From Robertmurraya kyonggiensis (lineage in GTDB: Bacteria > Bacillota > Bacilli > Bacillales > Cytobacillaceae), in the NCBI RefSeq assembly GCF_005116465.1, contig NZ_SWBM01000002.1:434001-498000 (forward strand): a DNA stretch of 64,000 bases, in the 5' to 3' direction. Made by a program: the position numbers and the translations under genes. The notes under the pieces were generated by a model. That model had not been told where the DNA came from. It saw nothing but the letters and a program-made list of their open reading frames with translations, and searched no databases. This document shows positions 51,286 to 61,313 of this stretch, one piece after another; the stretch's first letter is position 1, and every line of letters starts with the position of its first letter.

Positions 51286-53397
51286 TTACTGCCCAATCTT
51301 CTCCTTCGTCCAATTCCAGAGCCAGACTGTGTCATCCTTGAATTGCTCCATTACTTGTTTCCATTTTGGAGTCTCTTCCTTAATTACCTCTTTCAGAACT
51401 TCCGTTTTTTCCTTAATCGTTTCGGTGATTTTCGAATTGCCATTACCATCATCCGATGATTCCTCAACCTCAGAAGAACTATCACTAGCCCCAGCCAGAC
51501 GAGCATTTACCGATTCCACAGCAAACTCACTCTCTTCAATATACGGCAAAGACTTTTCCATTATATCGTGGAAAATCGGCACGACATTGTCCGAGCTACT
51601 GTTGGATAAATAATGCTTTCGATCCGTTTGGTCGTATCCTAACCAAACCGCACCAACCACATTAGGGGTATACCCAACAAACCATTGATCCTTCGAGCCA
51701 TTTACATCCTTGTATGGCAACTGAGTCGAACCCGTTTTCCCAGCAATCTCAACACCATCAATCTGAGCTGCTTCACCAGTTCCGGACTCTACGACATTTA
51801 ATAGCATTGACGTCACTTCACGAGCAGTCGTTTTGGAAGTAACCTTCTTCGTTTCACCTTTATGCTCAGCAATCACATTTCCGGTCGGCCCGACAATTTC
51901 CGTAATCAAATGGCTATCATGGTATTTTCCTTCGTTTGCAAAAGTCGAGTAGGCTTCGGCCAACTTTACAGGAGAAATCCCTTTGTGCATTCCGCCTAAC
52001 GCGATTCCTAAATATTTATCCTCATCGGTCAAAGGAATGCCGAATCGATTTAGTGCGTTAATTCCTTTTTCCAATCCCATTTCATTTAACAACCATACCG
52101 TTGCTGAATTGATTGAGTCTTGCGCTGCTTCGTACATTGGCACCTCACCACGATAAACGCCATCCGGGTTTGTCGGTGAATAGTTGCCGTATGTTTGCTT
52201 TTCATCTTTCAAGACCGAAGTAACCTCATAGCCTTCTTCAATCGCAGGCGTATAAACGGCCAATGGTTTCATTGTTGAACCTGGCTGAGCCTTTAAGTGT
52301 GTCGCTCGGTTAAAGCCGCGGAACACATAATCGCCACGACCCCCGACTAATCCAAGGATACCACCCGTTTTTGCATCAAGCATGACGGCGCCACTCTGCA
52401 CAATCTCGCCGCCACGTCCGCGAGGGAACGTGGAATCCTTAGCATAGACCTCTTCCATTGACGATTGGATATTCTGGTCCATATTTGTATAGATTTTATA
52501 GCCTCTTGTTAAAATCTCTTCCTGTGTTAATCCGTATTCATTAATCGCTTCATCTAATACTGCATCCACGTAATAAGGATAGTCCCGCTTAATGAAGCTT
52601 CCGCCGCCATCTTCCAATTTAATCTCTTCAGCCTTAGCTGCCTTAAGCTCCTCGTCCGTAATAAAGCCCATATCCTTCATCCGGCCTAAAACAACATCTC
52701 TTCGTTCAAGGGCACGATCCATATGCTTATATGGGTCACGTGCAGAAGGGGACTGGAGAAGTCCAGCTAATAAAGCAGCTTCACTAATCGTGACATCTCC
52801 AATATCTTTATTGAAATATTTTTTCGACGCATTGCTAATTCCCCAAGCCCCACTTCCGAAATAGACCTGGTTAATATACATTTCCAGAATCTCGTCCTTT
52901 TTGTACGTCTTTTCAAGCTCTAATGCTAAAAATAGTTCCTCAGCCTTGCGTCGATACGTTTGCTCTGGAGAAAGCAAGGCGTTTTTCGCCAGCTGCTGCG
53001 TAATCGTACTTCCTCCGCCAGTGATTCTTCCGGCTAAAAGGTTTTTGAAAAACACTCGCACAATCCCTTGTAAATCAAAGCCGTTATGTTCATAAAAACG
53101 GTGGTCCTCAATTGCCACTACGGCATTTCGAACATGCTCGGGGATCTCCGAGCCACTCACACCTGACGTTCGATTCGTCGTGATGTTCGTTGCGACCTTG
53201 CCGTCCTTGTCATAAATGACGGTAGGTTGGTTTAAGCCAGCTTTCAATGATTCCACATTGGCTTGGCTCGCCAACACGGCAAAATAAATGATCGCAAAAA
53301 GAATAACGGATAAACCTAATAATAGTAATATTTGTGTAAAATGCATTTTCTTCCAAAAACGCACGAATTGTTCCCAATAGGGTCTTAATCTTTCCAT
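51286..53397 (-). CDS. Class A penicillin-binding protein (transglycosylase/transpeptidase)
   Basis: 703 residues from the ATG at 53397 (GGGAGA upstream; the frame is open six codons earlier). TM about 25-45, then a GT51 domain with EDHRFYEHNGFDLQGIVR and GGSTITQQLAKNALLSPEQ, and a transpeptidase with SxxK in QPGSTMKP, SxN in DSINSAT and KTGS in AGKTGSTQL. The tail after ~640 is charged and Ser-rich, likely disordered. It polymerises and cross-links peptidoglycan. Layout resembles B. subtilis PbpG (PBP2d) or PbpF; which orthologue is not resolved. Confidence 0.93.
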   Translation of the reverse strand: MERLRPYWEQFVRFWKKMHFTQILLLLGLSVILFAIIYFAVLASQANVESLKAGLNQPTVIYDKDGKVATNITTNRTSGVSGSEIPEHVRNAVVAIEDHRFYEHNGFDLQGIVRVFFKNLLAGRITGGGSTITQQLAKNALLSPEQTYRRKAEELFLALELEKTYKKDEILEMYINQVYFGSGAWGISNASKKYFNKDIGDVTISEAALLAGLLQSPSARDPYKHMDRALERRDVVLGRMKDMGFITDEELKAAKAEEIKLEDGGGSFIKRDYPYYVDAVLDEAINEYGLTQEEILTRGYKIYTNMDQNIQSSMEEVYAKDSTFPRGRGGEIVQSGAVMLDAKTGGILGLVGGRGDYVFRGFNRATHLKAQPGSTMKPLAVYTPAIEEGYEVTSVLKDEKQTYGNYSPTNPDGVYRGEVPMYEAAQDSINSATVWLLNEMGLEKGINALNRFGIPLTDEDKYLGIALGGMHKGISPVKLAEAYSTFANEGKYHDSHLITEIVGPTGNVIAEHKGETKKVTSKTTAREVTSMLLNVVESGTGEAAQIDGVEIAGKTGSTQLPYKDVNGSKDQWFVGYTPNVVGAVWLGYDQTDRKHYLSNSSSDNVVPIFHDIMEKSLPYIEESEFAVESVNARLAGASDSSSEVEESSDDGNGNSKITETIKEKTEVLKEVIKEETPKWKQVMEQFKDDTVWLWNWTKEKIGQ

Positions 53398-53917
53398 ATT
53401 TATCTCCCGTTTCAATCATTCTCGTCCTACAAATAAAAACAATCTTTCTCATGATATGAAGTCTTCAAAAATTTAGACCAGTAATTTGGTTATCTCTCAT
53501 TATACATCAAAGGAAAGCAGTGCATAGTCACTATAATAGACATCATTATAGATCAATCTTTTAGATAGATACAGAATAGAAGACTGGTCTTTTACATATA
53601 AATGATGAAAAATCGTCGAAAAGGACTATGAATTTTAAGATTTGTAATATAACCCCCGATTAAATTACAAAATGTCTGATTGAAATTCGCAGAATATTCT
53701 TCTTTAGACCTATCTCTATCTCCGTCTTTCTACCTTCCTAATATTTTGAAATCAAGATAAAGATAGGAATATTCTCATAGTGGTTAATAGTTGAATAGAT
53801 GGGAGAATTTGACGAAATTGTGAATGGATGTTAGTTAATATATAGGACTTTAGGTTAAAAATGGAAAATTATATTTATATAGAATTTGCTAGATACATAA
53901 CACTAGAGCATATGACA
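53398..53917. other. Divergent intergenic region, no gene seen
   Basis: AT-rich 520 bases between the PBP gene (minus) and the VWA gene (plus). It must hold both promoters, but I find no pair of boxes I would defend. No repeat family is present here. Confidence 0.5.
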
Positions 53918-53933
53918 AAGGGGAGATATGAAC

Positions 53934-55220
53934 TTGAAATTCATTCGCATTCTTTTTATTTTCGCAGCATTACTCTTGATTACGGCTTGTGCTGACAAGG
54001 AAGCAAAGAAAGAGCAAAAAGAGGAAGTTGTTGAGGCGGTCAAGCAGGAAAAGAAAGAGAAAGAGAACGTGGAGTACCCAGTAGCGGCTACCACTCCAGA
54101 GGAGATTGTTCAGCAATCCAAGGGAATAAAGGCAGCCAGTGTGACAAAAGAGCTTATGGCTGATTTTGAAGCAGAGGGAATGACCCCAGATGAAATCTAC
54201 AATGGTCTCGTCCATTGGTTTGCACAGGATTATCAAGACGCATATGCACAGCTTCGTGACTTCGATCCTGATTATGGGGAACTGGATATCACAAAAGGCG
54301 AAGAGAACAAGGTTAAAAATATTGCGATCCATTTGGATTCTAGTGGAAGTATGGCTGCAGCAGTACCTGGCGGGATCAAAATGGATCTCTCGAAAGGCGC
54401 ATTAAAGCAATATGCATCAGGGTTGCCAAGTGACAGCTTGATCTCGTTACGCGTGTATGGTCACAAAGGAACGGGGAACGATTCGGATAAGGCGTTATCT
54501 TGTTCAAGCACGGAAATGATGTATACAGCGAGTACATACAATGAAGCGACATTCTCTAGTGCCTTAGAAAAATTTAAGCCGAGTGGCTGGACGCCTCTTG
54601 CAGCCTCGATTCAAAAAGCGTATGAGGATTTAAAAGCAACAGCCACCGATCAAACGGAAAACATTTTATTCGTGGTCAGCGATGGAATTGAAACCTGTGG
54701 TGGAAATCCAGTGGAGGAAGCTCGTAAACTAGCAGAATCTGATTTGAACATTAAGGTCAATATCATCGGGTTTAACGTAGATGATGCTGGCCAGCGGCAG
54801 TTGAAGGAAACAGCGGAAGCAGGGAATGGGGAATATTTTACCGTCAATTCCAATATTGATTTGACGAATACGATTGATCAATTGCTGACAGATGCAAGAA
54901 AGAATTATGAGAGCAACTTTAAAAAGGCTGGATTAGGTACAAAGGTTAACTTTCGACTAGTGGAGATAACGGATGAAATTGCTGATTTAGGTTATGAATT
55001 TAACGATGTTATTGAAGAGGAAAACAGCCTTTTGTCTGACGCAGCGTATGAGCTCAACTTAGCAGAAAAGATTTCGGAAGAAGACCATGCTGCCATTGAA
55101 CAATTGATTGAACAGCGTTATGAGAGTCTTCGCCAATTCAAGGAAACGTTGCTTCAAGAAGCCAATGAGAAAAATGAACTGAAACATCAAGAACTTATAT
55201 CAATCATCACTAATAGCTAA
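53934..55220 (+). CDS. VWA-domain lipoprotein
   Basis: 428 residues from TTG at 53934, 8 bases after AAGGGGAG; ATG at 53928 is too close to the site. Lipobox LITAC (Cys19). A charged Lys/Glu linker follows, then a von Willebrand A domain with an intact MIDAS: HLDSSGSM, the Thr in SGWTPLAASI and SDGIETCGG. The C-terminal third is a helical, acidic segment. Similar VWA lipoproteins (YwmD-like) occur in Bacillus with no settled role. It sits just upstream of the Tad pilus genes but is separated from them by the 51/61-bp repeats. Confidence 0.85.
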   Translation: MKFIRILFIFAALLLITACADKEAKKEQKEEVVEAVKQEKKEKENVEYPVAATTPEEIVQQSKGIKAASVTKELMADFEAEGMTPDEIYNGLVHWFAQDYQDAYAQLRDFDPDYGELDITKGEENKVKNIAIHLDSSGSMAAAVPGGIKMDLSKGALKQYASGLPSDSLISLRVYGHKGTGNDSDKALSCSSTEMMYTASTYNEATFSSALEKFKPSGWTPLAASIQKAYEDLKATATDQTENILFVVSDGIETCGGNPVEEARKLAESDLNIKVNIIGFNVDDAGQRQLKETAEAGNGEYFTVNSNIDLTNTIDQLLTDARKNYESNFKKAGLGTKVNFRLVEITDEIADLGYEFNDVIEEENSLLSDAAYELNLAEKISEEDHAAIEQLIEQRYESLRQFKETLLQEANEKNELKHQELISIITNS

Positions 55221-55285
55221 GGTTGTTTTTGTGGAGGTTGTGGTTTTTCTTAAAAAACTTAAAGCCGATAGGTGTTCCCATTTAA

Positions 55286-55462
55286 CCGGAGAAATTCCGT
55301 TTATTTTGAAATATATATAAGGATTAGGTGAAATAGACGGAGATTTTCCGCTTAAATGACCTAACCAATCTTAAAATCACGAAAATGGATAGCTTAACCG
55401 GAAAAATTCCGCTTGTTTGTAAGGAAATAGGTAAATTTCTTGATTTAGCCGGAGTTTTTCCA
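55286..55462. repeat. 51/61-bp repeat family, left copy
   Basis: Palindrome-like CCGGAGAAATTCCG elements start at 55286, 55337, 55398 and 55449, so steps are 51, 61 and 51. The piece 55324-55397 (TTAGGTG to AGCTTAA) is a near match to the reverse complement of the right copy at 61314-61552. Confidence 0.88.
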
Positions 55463-55553
55463 CCTATTTTTCAATGAAATAATTTTAACAGAGCTAATAT
55501 CAAAAGCAACCAAGTTTGAGAAAAGAGCCATTGCTAAAGAAAGGAGTGCGTCC

Positions 55554-56255
55554 ATGCAGGTCGTTGTCGATGAATCATTAGGATTACCAAGTGAAGTGGT
55601 GAAGGGTGCCATCATTAAAAAAGCGAGGCTGAAAAATGATGCATCTTTACCTGTGGTTGTTCAAAAGGAAACGGGTGGGCTTATCGCCAAAAAGCTCACA
55701 TTGGAAAAAAGGAGTAAAGAGTTAGAGATAGAGGAAATGACTGAGCTTTTAGAGCAGCATGAAGAGATTCTTTATGTATACGATGCTCATGTTATCAATG
55801 AAGGCTGGTTGAGACGATTACGGACGTGGGTGTATCCGAATCGGAAGCTGTTCTTGCTAGATGGTTCAGACAATCGTGCCTTTACCATCTATTTTTTAGA
55901 GAAATTAAAAGAAAAATCTCTTGAGGAACTCTATCGTTCCAGTCCACATCAGAATAAAAAGTTCACCCTCACCAATGATTCAAAATATCAATCTAATTAT
56001 CTACTTTTAAAAAAACTCAAACAAAAGCAGTACTATCTTTTTGAGAATAAGAGACAGGTCAAGATTGTTTCTGGGAAGAAGCAGGATTTGTTGGAACAAT
56101 TCTTGAGTTTGCCTTCGCGAGAAATCTACATAGCATCTAGAAATCCGATTTCGCACAGTAATAACACCGTGAAATTTTATGAGTTAGAAAAGCATAGTCT
56201 TCCTGTTTGTTCAGATCAGACAGATATTTATATTCCACAATATGAAAACATGTAA
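55554..56255 (+). CDS. Unknown protein at the head of the Tad locus
   Basis: 233 residues, soluble, no signal peptide. I recognise no family. It is rich in Lys, Glu and Leu; segments such as IEEMTELLEQHEEILYVYD and YLLLKKLKQKQYYLFENK suggest alternating helices and strands. AAGGAG precedes the ATG and cpaB starts 15 bases after the stop, so it belongs to the same transcript. By position it may be a regulator or cytoplasmic assembly factor of the pilus; this is only inference. Confidence 0.75.
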   Translation: MQVVVDESLGLPSEVVKGAIIKKARLKNDASLPVVVQKETGGLIAKKLTLEKRSKELEIEEMTELLEQHEEILYVYDAHVINEGWLRRLRTWVYPNRKLFLLDGSDNRAFTIYFLEKLKEKSLEELYRSSPHQNKKFTLTNDSKYQSNYLLLKKLKQKQYYLFENKRQVKIVSGKKQDLLEQFLSLPSREIYIASRNPISHSNNTVKFYELEKHSLPVCSDQTDIYIPQYENM

Positions 56256-56270
56256 CGGAGTGACGGATGA

Positions 56271-56900
56271 ATGATAGATGCAAAGCGTAAAGCCATTATT
56301 TTCTTAACGATTTCATTTTTATTAGCCGTTGTAACGGCAGGACTCATACTCGTACAAATTAATGAAGCACAAACAAAGCTTGGAAAGACGGTTCAGGTAG
56401 CGGCAGTATCGAAAAGTATTCAGTCGTATCATGAAATTGGTGATGCGGATGTCACTTGGGTGGAAATGCCTGCTACAAGCGCCTATGAATCTTTTATTAC
56501 GAACGAACAAGAGCTCGAGGAAGCTATTTCAGTGGTTAATTTAGAAGAAGGTGAGCTCCTAACGAACTCTCTCGTCAGGAAAAAGCTAGACATTCCTGCG
56601 AATGAAAGAGTTGTTTGGTTAAATGCGACAGAAATTGTTCTGATTGATCAGCAGGTCGCTGAAGGCGATCGTGTCGATATCGTCATCGTGACGAAGAATG
56701 CGGAGGAACAGTTAGAAACGAAGCGTATGTTAGAGAATATCCCGGTGGTTCAAATCGAAGAGCAAGCAGAAGGTGCGCCAAGGGTGAAGGTGGCCCTCCC
56801 GATTGAGGACGCTGAATCCGTGATTCATTATCAAAATGCAGCTGTGCAAATTCGTGTTCTTAGAGTAAATCAAGCTTCTGCAGGAACCGAAGGGGTCTAG
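56271..56900 (+). CDS. cpaB: CpaB/RcpC-type Flp pilus assembly protein (SAF domain)
   Basis: 209 residues. One N-terminal membrane anchor (~8-28) is followed by a SAF-like domain (VAAVSKSIQSYHEIGDADVT, then EEGELLTNSLVRKKL) and a C-terminal RcpC/CpaB part (VIVTKNAEEQLETKRMLENI). CpaB proteins sit at the cell surface side of the Tad machine. The family call is supported by the following cpaE, cpaF, tadB and tadC. Confidence 0.87.
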   Translation: MIDAKRKAIIFLTISFLLAVVTAGLILVQINEAQTKLGKTVQVAAVSKSIQSYHEIGDADVTWVEMPATSAYESFITNEQELEEAISVVNLEEGELLTNSLVRKKLDIPANERVVWLNATEIVLIDQQVAEGDRVDIVIVTKNAEEQLETKRMLENIPVVQIEEQAEGAPRVKVALPIEDAESVIHYQNAAVQIRVLRVNQASAGTEGV

Positions 56901-56949
56901 GCTCTGGCCTTTTCCAAACACTGCAGGAAAACAGGAAGGATGCGTATCG

Positions 56950-58077
56950 TTGAGTAATTTTAAAGGTCTATTCATATCTAAAAATCAAGTGTGGAAAGAG
57001 CAATTAAGCAATCTATTAAATGATGATCAAATCGAGCTTTCAACGGTTTCAGATTGGAAACGAACCTTTTTAGAGCAGCAGCACTATCATTATATTTTTG
57101 TTGATTTGGAGACGATTGATGATCCGCGAAAGCTTCAAATTCCATCGACCAGCGTTTTAATCGGTTTGACGAGCGAGCATGATTTTGAGATAGGAAGAGA
57201 ATTGCTTGTTGCGGGTGCGAAGGACTTGATTCTATTTCCAGAAGAAGAACATCGCTTGAATCATTTAATAAAAGAATTAAACAACCAGTTTCTTTTTCAA
57301 AAAGAAGCGGAGTCTGGGTATGGAACGGGTCAAGTTCATGCCTTTTATAGCGCAAAAGGTGGCAGTGGCAAGACGTTGTTGGCCTCAATGGTGGCTCAAT
57401 CTCTCAGTATTCACCACCAATTGAAGGTATTGGTGATTGATTTAAATGCTCAATTTGGGAATATCGATGTCCTGTTTGGGAGTCAGCCGTTCCGTTCTTA
57501 CTATGACTTAATTCCGGTCATGGAGGAAATGGATATTCGCCATATTCAAAACATTGGTCAATACATAGAGGATGCTAATCTCACCTTGATTACAGGGCCA
57601 ACCGACCCGGCAAAGGCGGAGCAAATTCCCGATGAGTTAATCAGCAGGCTTATTAGAGTGGCGAAAAGCCAATATGACTTTGTCATTCTTGATTTGCCAT
57701 CTTCCATCAATAATCTTTCATTTACAGGCTTAAACGAAGCGACCCATGTGCATTATGTGTTAACGCCCGATAGCTTGGGACTGCGGGCTTATAAATACGC
57801 GGCAGAGATGTTTGAGCGTCTCCAAATTGGAAAAAATGACAATCTTTCGATCATCGTGAACCGTGTCCATTCGAAGCTGGAGTTAACGGAGAAGGATATT
57901 TCAAAGATTCTTGATAAAGAAGTTCATGGACTGATTCATTCTGACTTTTTCTCGATTCAACCAACCCTTAATATGGGAGGAGCCTTTTTTAAAAAAGTAA
58001 AAGATAAAGGCTCCACAAAGGTTGCGAAAGATGTGAAGAAGTATTCAGATGAGCTGATGAAACGGACAATGAGGTGA
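56950..58077 (+). CDS. cpaE: CpaE/TadZ-type ParA-like ATPase
   Basis: 375 residues from TTG at 56950 after AGGAAGGA. An N-terminal receiver-like domain (~1-115) is followed by a MinD/ParA ATPase: deviant Walker A FYSAKGGSGKTLLASMVAQ, then VLVIDLNAQFGNIDVLFG and FVILDLPSS. TadZ/CpaE proteins place the pilus machine in the cell. cpaF starts 4 bases after its stop. Confidence 0.92.
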   Translation: MSNFKGLFISKNQVWKEQLSNLLNDDQIELSTVSDWKRTFLEQQHYHYIFVDLETIDDPRKLQIPSTSVLIGLTSEHDFEIGRELLVAGAKDLILFPEEEHRLNHLIKELNNQFLFQKEAESGYGTGQVHAFYSAKGGSGKTLLASMVAQSLSIHHQLKVLVIDLNAQFGNIDVLFGSQPFRSYYDLIPVMEEMDIRHIQNIGQYIEDANLTLITGPTDPAKAEQIPDELISRLIRVAKSQYDFVILDLPSSINNLSFTGLNEATHVHYVLTPDSLGLRAYKYAAEMFERLQIGKNDNLSIIVNRVHSKLELTEKDISKILDKEVHGLIHSDFFSIQPTLNMGGAFFKKVKDKGSTKVAKDVKKYSDELMKRTMR

Positions 58078-58081
58078 TGAG

Positions 58082-59416
58082 ATGTCCTGGATTGAAAAAG
58101 CAGCGGTAATTGGCGCAAAGAAGACACAGCAGGAATGGAATGTTGGGCAATCACAAATTGATGTGTGGGTTCGACATTACAAGGACCGTCTTATTAAGGA
58201 AGCGAATCTTGAAACGATTACGATGCTACCTCCAGTTGAGCGAAAAAAAACGATTGAACGCTTAGTAACGCAGATGATTAACGAGGAAAAGGTGATCATT
58301 ACATCTGACCAGATGGAGCAGATTATTCAGCAAATTATCAATGAATCGGTCGGATATGGGCCTCTTGAAAGTCTATTGCGAGACGAATCGATTACCGAAA
58401 TTATGGTCAATGGTCCGAACGAGATTTTTATCGAGAAGAACGGAAAAATTGAGAAGACACGGGTAAAGTTCAAGGACGATAATCATGTTCGGCATATTAT
58501 TGATCGGATTATCGCCCCTTTGGGCAGAAGAATTGATGAGAGCTCGCCAATGGTCGATGCGAGGCTACAGGATGGAAGCCGTGTGAATGCGGTCATTCCA
58601 CCGATTAGTGTCGATGGCCCATCGATTTCTATCCGGAAATTTCAAAAGGACCCGTATACCTTAGATGACTTGAAAGGCTTTGGTAGCTTTTCAGAAGAAA
58701 TGGCTGAATTTTTGCAAGGCGCCGTACAAGCAAAATCCAATATTCTCGTATCCGGTGGAACGGGGAGTGGGAAGACGACTCTGCTGAATGTTCTATCAGG
58801 TTCCATTCCGCGAGGCGAGCGGATTGTGACGATTGAGGATATGGCAGAGCTTCGATTTACCCATGATAACTTAGTTCGTTTGGAAGCACGCCCGCCGAAT
58901 ATGGAGGGAAAAGGAGAAGTGACGATTCGTCATCTTGTGAAAAATGCCTTGCGGATGCGACCAGACCGTATTGTTGTCGGGGAGGTTCGTGGTTCAGAAG
59001 CTATCGATATGTTACAGGCGATGAACACAGGGCATGAAGGTTCTTTAACGACGATTCACGCGAACAGCCCAAAGGATGCCCTAGGGCGTTTGGAATCGAT
59101 GGTCATTATGTCGGGCCTTCCGTTGACGGTAGAGGTAATTCGAGGCTATTTCGTTGGTGCACTTGATTTGATTGTCCAAACCTCAAGATTTTCCGATGGT
59201 AAAAGAAGAATCGTTCACATTACTGAGATTGTCGAGGAACAAGGGGCGATTCAGTTGCGAGATGTGTATCGATTTGAACGCCAAGCAACCCTTGCAGACG
59301 GTACGGTTACTGGCCAATTTTTAAAAACGGATTACACACCAAGAATCATGGAGAGGTTCCAGGCTTTTGGCATTCATTTGGAACAAAGTCGTGTGGAAAG
59401 TGGTGTCCTTCCATGA
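58082..59416 (+). CDS. cpaF: CpaF/TadA secretion ATPase of the Tad pilus
   Basis: 444 residues of the type II/IV secretion ATPase family: Walker [14 protein letters not shown], Asp box [12 protein letters not shown], Walker [15 protein letters not shown] and His box [13 protein letters not shown]. The N-terminal ~150 residues are the usual all-helical domain. It is the motor for Flp pilin extrusion. Its stop overlaps the start of tadB (ATGA). Confidence 0.96.
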   Translation: MSWIEKAAVIGAKKTQQEWNVGQSQIDVWVRHYKDRLIKEANLETITMLPPVERKKTIERLVTQMINEEKVIITSDQMEQIIQQIINESVGYGPLESLLRDESITEIMVNGPNEIFIEKNGKIEKTRVKFKDDNHVRHIIDRIIAPLGRRIDESSPMVDARLQDGSRVNAVIPPISVDGPSISIRKFQKDPYTLDDLKGFGSFSEEMAEFLQGAVQAKSNILVSGGTGSGKTTLLNVLSGSIPRGERIVTIEDMAELRFTHDNLVRLEARPPNMEGKGEVTIRHLVKNALRMRPDRIVVGEVRGSEAIDMLQAMNTGHEGSLTTIHANSPKDALGRLESMVIMSGLPLTVEVIRGYFVGALDLIVQTSRFSDGKRRIVHITEIVEEQGAIQLRDVYRFERQATLADGTVTGQFLKTDYTPRIMERFQAFGIHLEQSRVESGVLP

Positions 59417-60345
59417 ACTTAAGCTGGGTTGCCTTAACTGGAAGTCTTTTTACCTTCATTACGGGTATTTACTATATCGTTCAAAGTCGCAAGACGAGGA
59501 AAACGTATAAGCAAATGTATTCCTGGTTTGATAAGAAAAAGCAACAAGAGCGAAGAAGCTTTGTCTTATTGATCGGTGATAAATATGACGACTCGGAACT
59601 AGCAGAAACCCTGAAGAAGAAGCTGATACAAGGGGATATTCCGCTAAAACCGTCTGAGTATATGGGGATTTACATTCTCCTTTTAGCAGCCTTAACCTTT
59701 GTCAATGTCACGCTCCTCGGACTTGTTACGATGATGGGATTCCTATTTGCCTACTTAATCGTGGCGGTGGGATCAAAGCTCTATTTGAGCTCGAGGAAGA
59801 ACAAGCGAACAGAGAGCTTTAATCATCAGCTTCCGGAAGTATGCCGGATGATGGCAAATGGGATTAAGGCGGGACAAACGATTCCCCAAGCGATTGAAAT
59901 GGTCGGAAGGGATATTAAGGCTCCTAGTAAACTCGAATTTCAGCAAATGGATTACCAGTTGAAGCTAGGGGATAGCTTAGAGCTCGTCATGAATGAATTT
60001 CGCGAAAGAGTTTCCAGCAATGATATCAATATTTTCGTGAGCACGATTTTAATTCAGCAAAGGGTAGGGGGAAATCTCGCCGAGGTTCTCACCAATATGG
60101 CAGAAACGCTTGAAGAAAGAAGTCGGGTGCATAAAGAAATTAAGACGATTACAGCTGAGAGTCGTTCAGTTGCTTACATCCTCATGGGCATGCCGGTATT
60201 AATGGCGTTAATGATGAATCTCTTTATTAAAGGATTCTTAAACGTTCTATTTACACCGTTTGGATTACTGATTTTTGCAGGATTTGCTGCGATGAACTTT
60301 GTCGCATTTGTCATTATCAAAAGAATTACGACGATAAGGGTGTAA
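59413..60345 (+). CDS. tadB: TadB, inner-membrane platform protein
   Basis: 310 residues: hydrophobic segments near 8-25, 90-120 and at the C-terminus, and a T2SF (GspF-like) cytoplasmic domain with LPEVCRMMANGIKAGQTIPQ and VSTILIQQRVGGNLAEVLTN. It forms with TadC the membrane platform on which CpaF acts. Translationally coupled to cpaF. Confidence 0.93.
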   Translation: MNLSWVALTGSLFTFITGIYYIVQSRKTRKTYKQMYSWFDKKKQQERRSFVLLIGDKYDDSELAETLKKKLIQGDIPLKPSEYMGIYILLLAALTFVNVTLLGLVTMMGFLFAYLIVAVGSKLYLSSRKNKRTESFNHQLPEVCRMMANGIKAGQTIPQAIEMVGRDIKAPSKLEFQQMDYQLKLGDSLELVMNEFRERVSSNDINIFVSTILIQQRVGGNLAEVLTNMAETLEERSRVHKEIKTITAESRSVAYILMGMPVLMALMMNLFIKGFLNVLFTPFGLLIFAGFAAMNFVAFVIIKRITTIRV

Positions 60346-60349
60346 GGCT

Positions 60350-61288
60350 ATGAAATTCTTAAGTCTTTTTTCAAGTGTTATGTTTATCAGTATTCTAATC
60401 TTATTGTTTATTGGTTTTGTATTTTTGTATTTATATATTGCGAAAAAAGATAATTTGCTTAAAGCGAATGGACTTACAGAGAAAAAGAAAAAGAAGAAAC
60501 AGAATTTGCGCGAGCGTTTTGTTATGCCACTGGTGAAGTTGGGGAAAAAAGCTGGTCCCATCGGCATTAATTATCCCTTTTTTACGGATATTCAAAAGAC
60601 TGAAGTTCTGATTAATCAAGCAGGGAATCCTTTGGGGATGCATCTCCAGGATTTTTATGGGTTTCGCTTTGTGTTAGCGATGTGTGGTCTTGGTTTTGGG
60701 TCATTTTATAGTTTCATAGGTTTTCCTTTTGCGATGCCGGTTATTCTCTTGGCTATCTTTGGTGGCCTATTCGGACCGAATGTCTGGATTTATTTTAAAG
60801 CAAAAAATAGGCAGGAAATGATTAGTGTGATGATGCCTGATTTTCTTGATACGGTCAGTGTTACCTTGTCGGCGGGGGTCAGCTTAGATGGCGCTTTGAA
60901 GCAGGTGACAAAGCAGTTCGAGGGACCGTTAAGTGAAGAGATTGACCGTTTTAATCGAGAGATTGAGTTAGGGGTAACCCGCTCGAGTGCGTATCAAGGA
61001 TTAATTGACCGGAGCTCTTCAAAAGAGCTGCACTCGCTCGTAAATGCTCTAATGCAAGGTTCTACATTGGGAGTGCCCGTCTCAAGGACATTCAAATTGC
61101 AAGCCAGTGACTTACGAGCCACACGTGGCTTTGCCGCAAAGGAAAAAGCAGCGAAGGCAAGTCCGCTAATCACGCTTGTGACGACATTTTTTATTGCACC
61201 ATCCGTTATTGGATTGATATTGGGATTGTTGGCGTTGAACCTTATTTATAATCCAGAAGCATTTGGATTGGATCACTTTTTCTTTTAG
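60350..61288 (+). CDS. tadC: TadC, inner-membrane platform protein
   Basis: 312 residues, homologous in plan to tadB: N-terminal helix, TMs near 105-150, T2SF domain (MMPDFLDTVSVTLSAGVSLD, then ALMQGSTLGVPVSRTFKLQA) and C-terminal TMs. It starts 4 bases after tadB and ends the motor operon. The right-hand 51/61-bp repeat copy follows, and the pilin genes start beyond it. Confidence 0.93.
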   Translation: MKFLSLFSSVMFISILILLFIGFVFLYLYIAKKDNLLKANGLTEKKKKKKQNLRERFVMPLVKLGKKAGPIGINYPFFTDIQKTEVLINQAGNPLGMHLQDFYGFRFVLAMCGLGFGSFYSFIGFPFAMPVILLAIFGGLFGPNVWIYFKAKNRQEMISVMMPDFLDTVSVTLSAGVSLDGALKQVTKQFEGPLSEEIDRFNREIELGVTRSSAYQGLIDRSSSKELHSLVNALMQGSTLGVPVSRTFKLQASDLRATRGFAAKEKAAKASPLITLVTTFFIAPSVIGLILGLLALNLIYNPEAFGLDHFFF

Positions 61289-61313
61289 ATGAGTGGGGTG
61301 ATTGGAAAAATAG

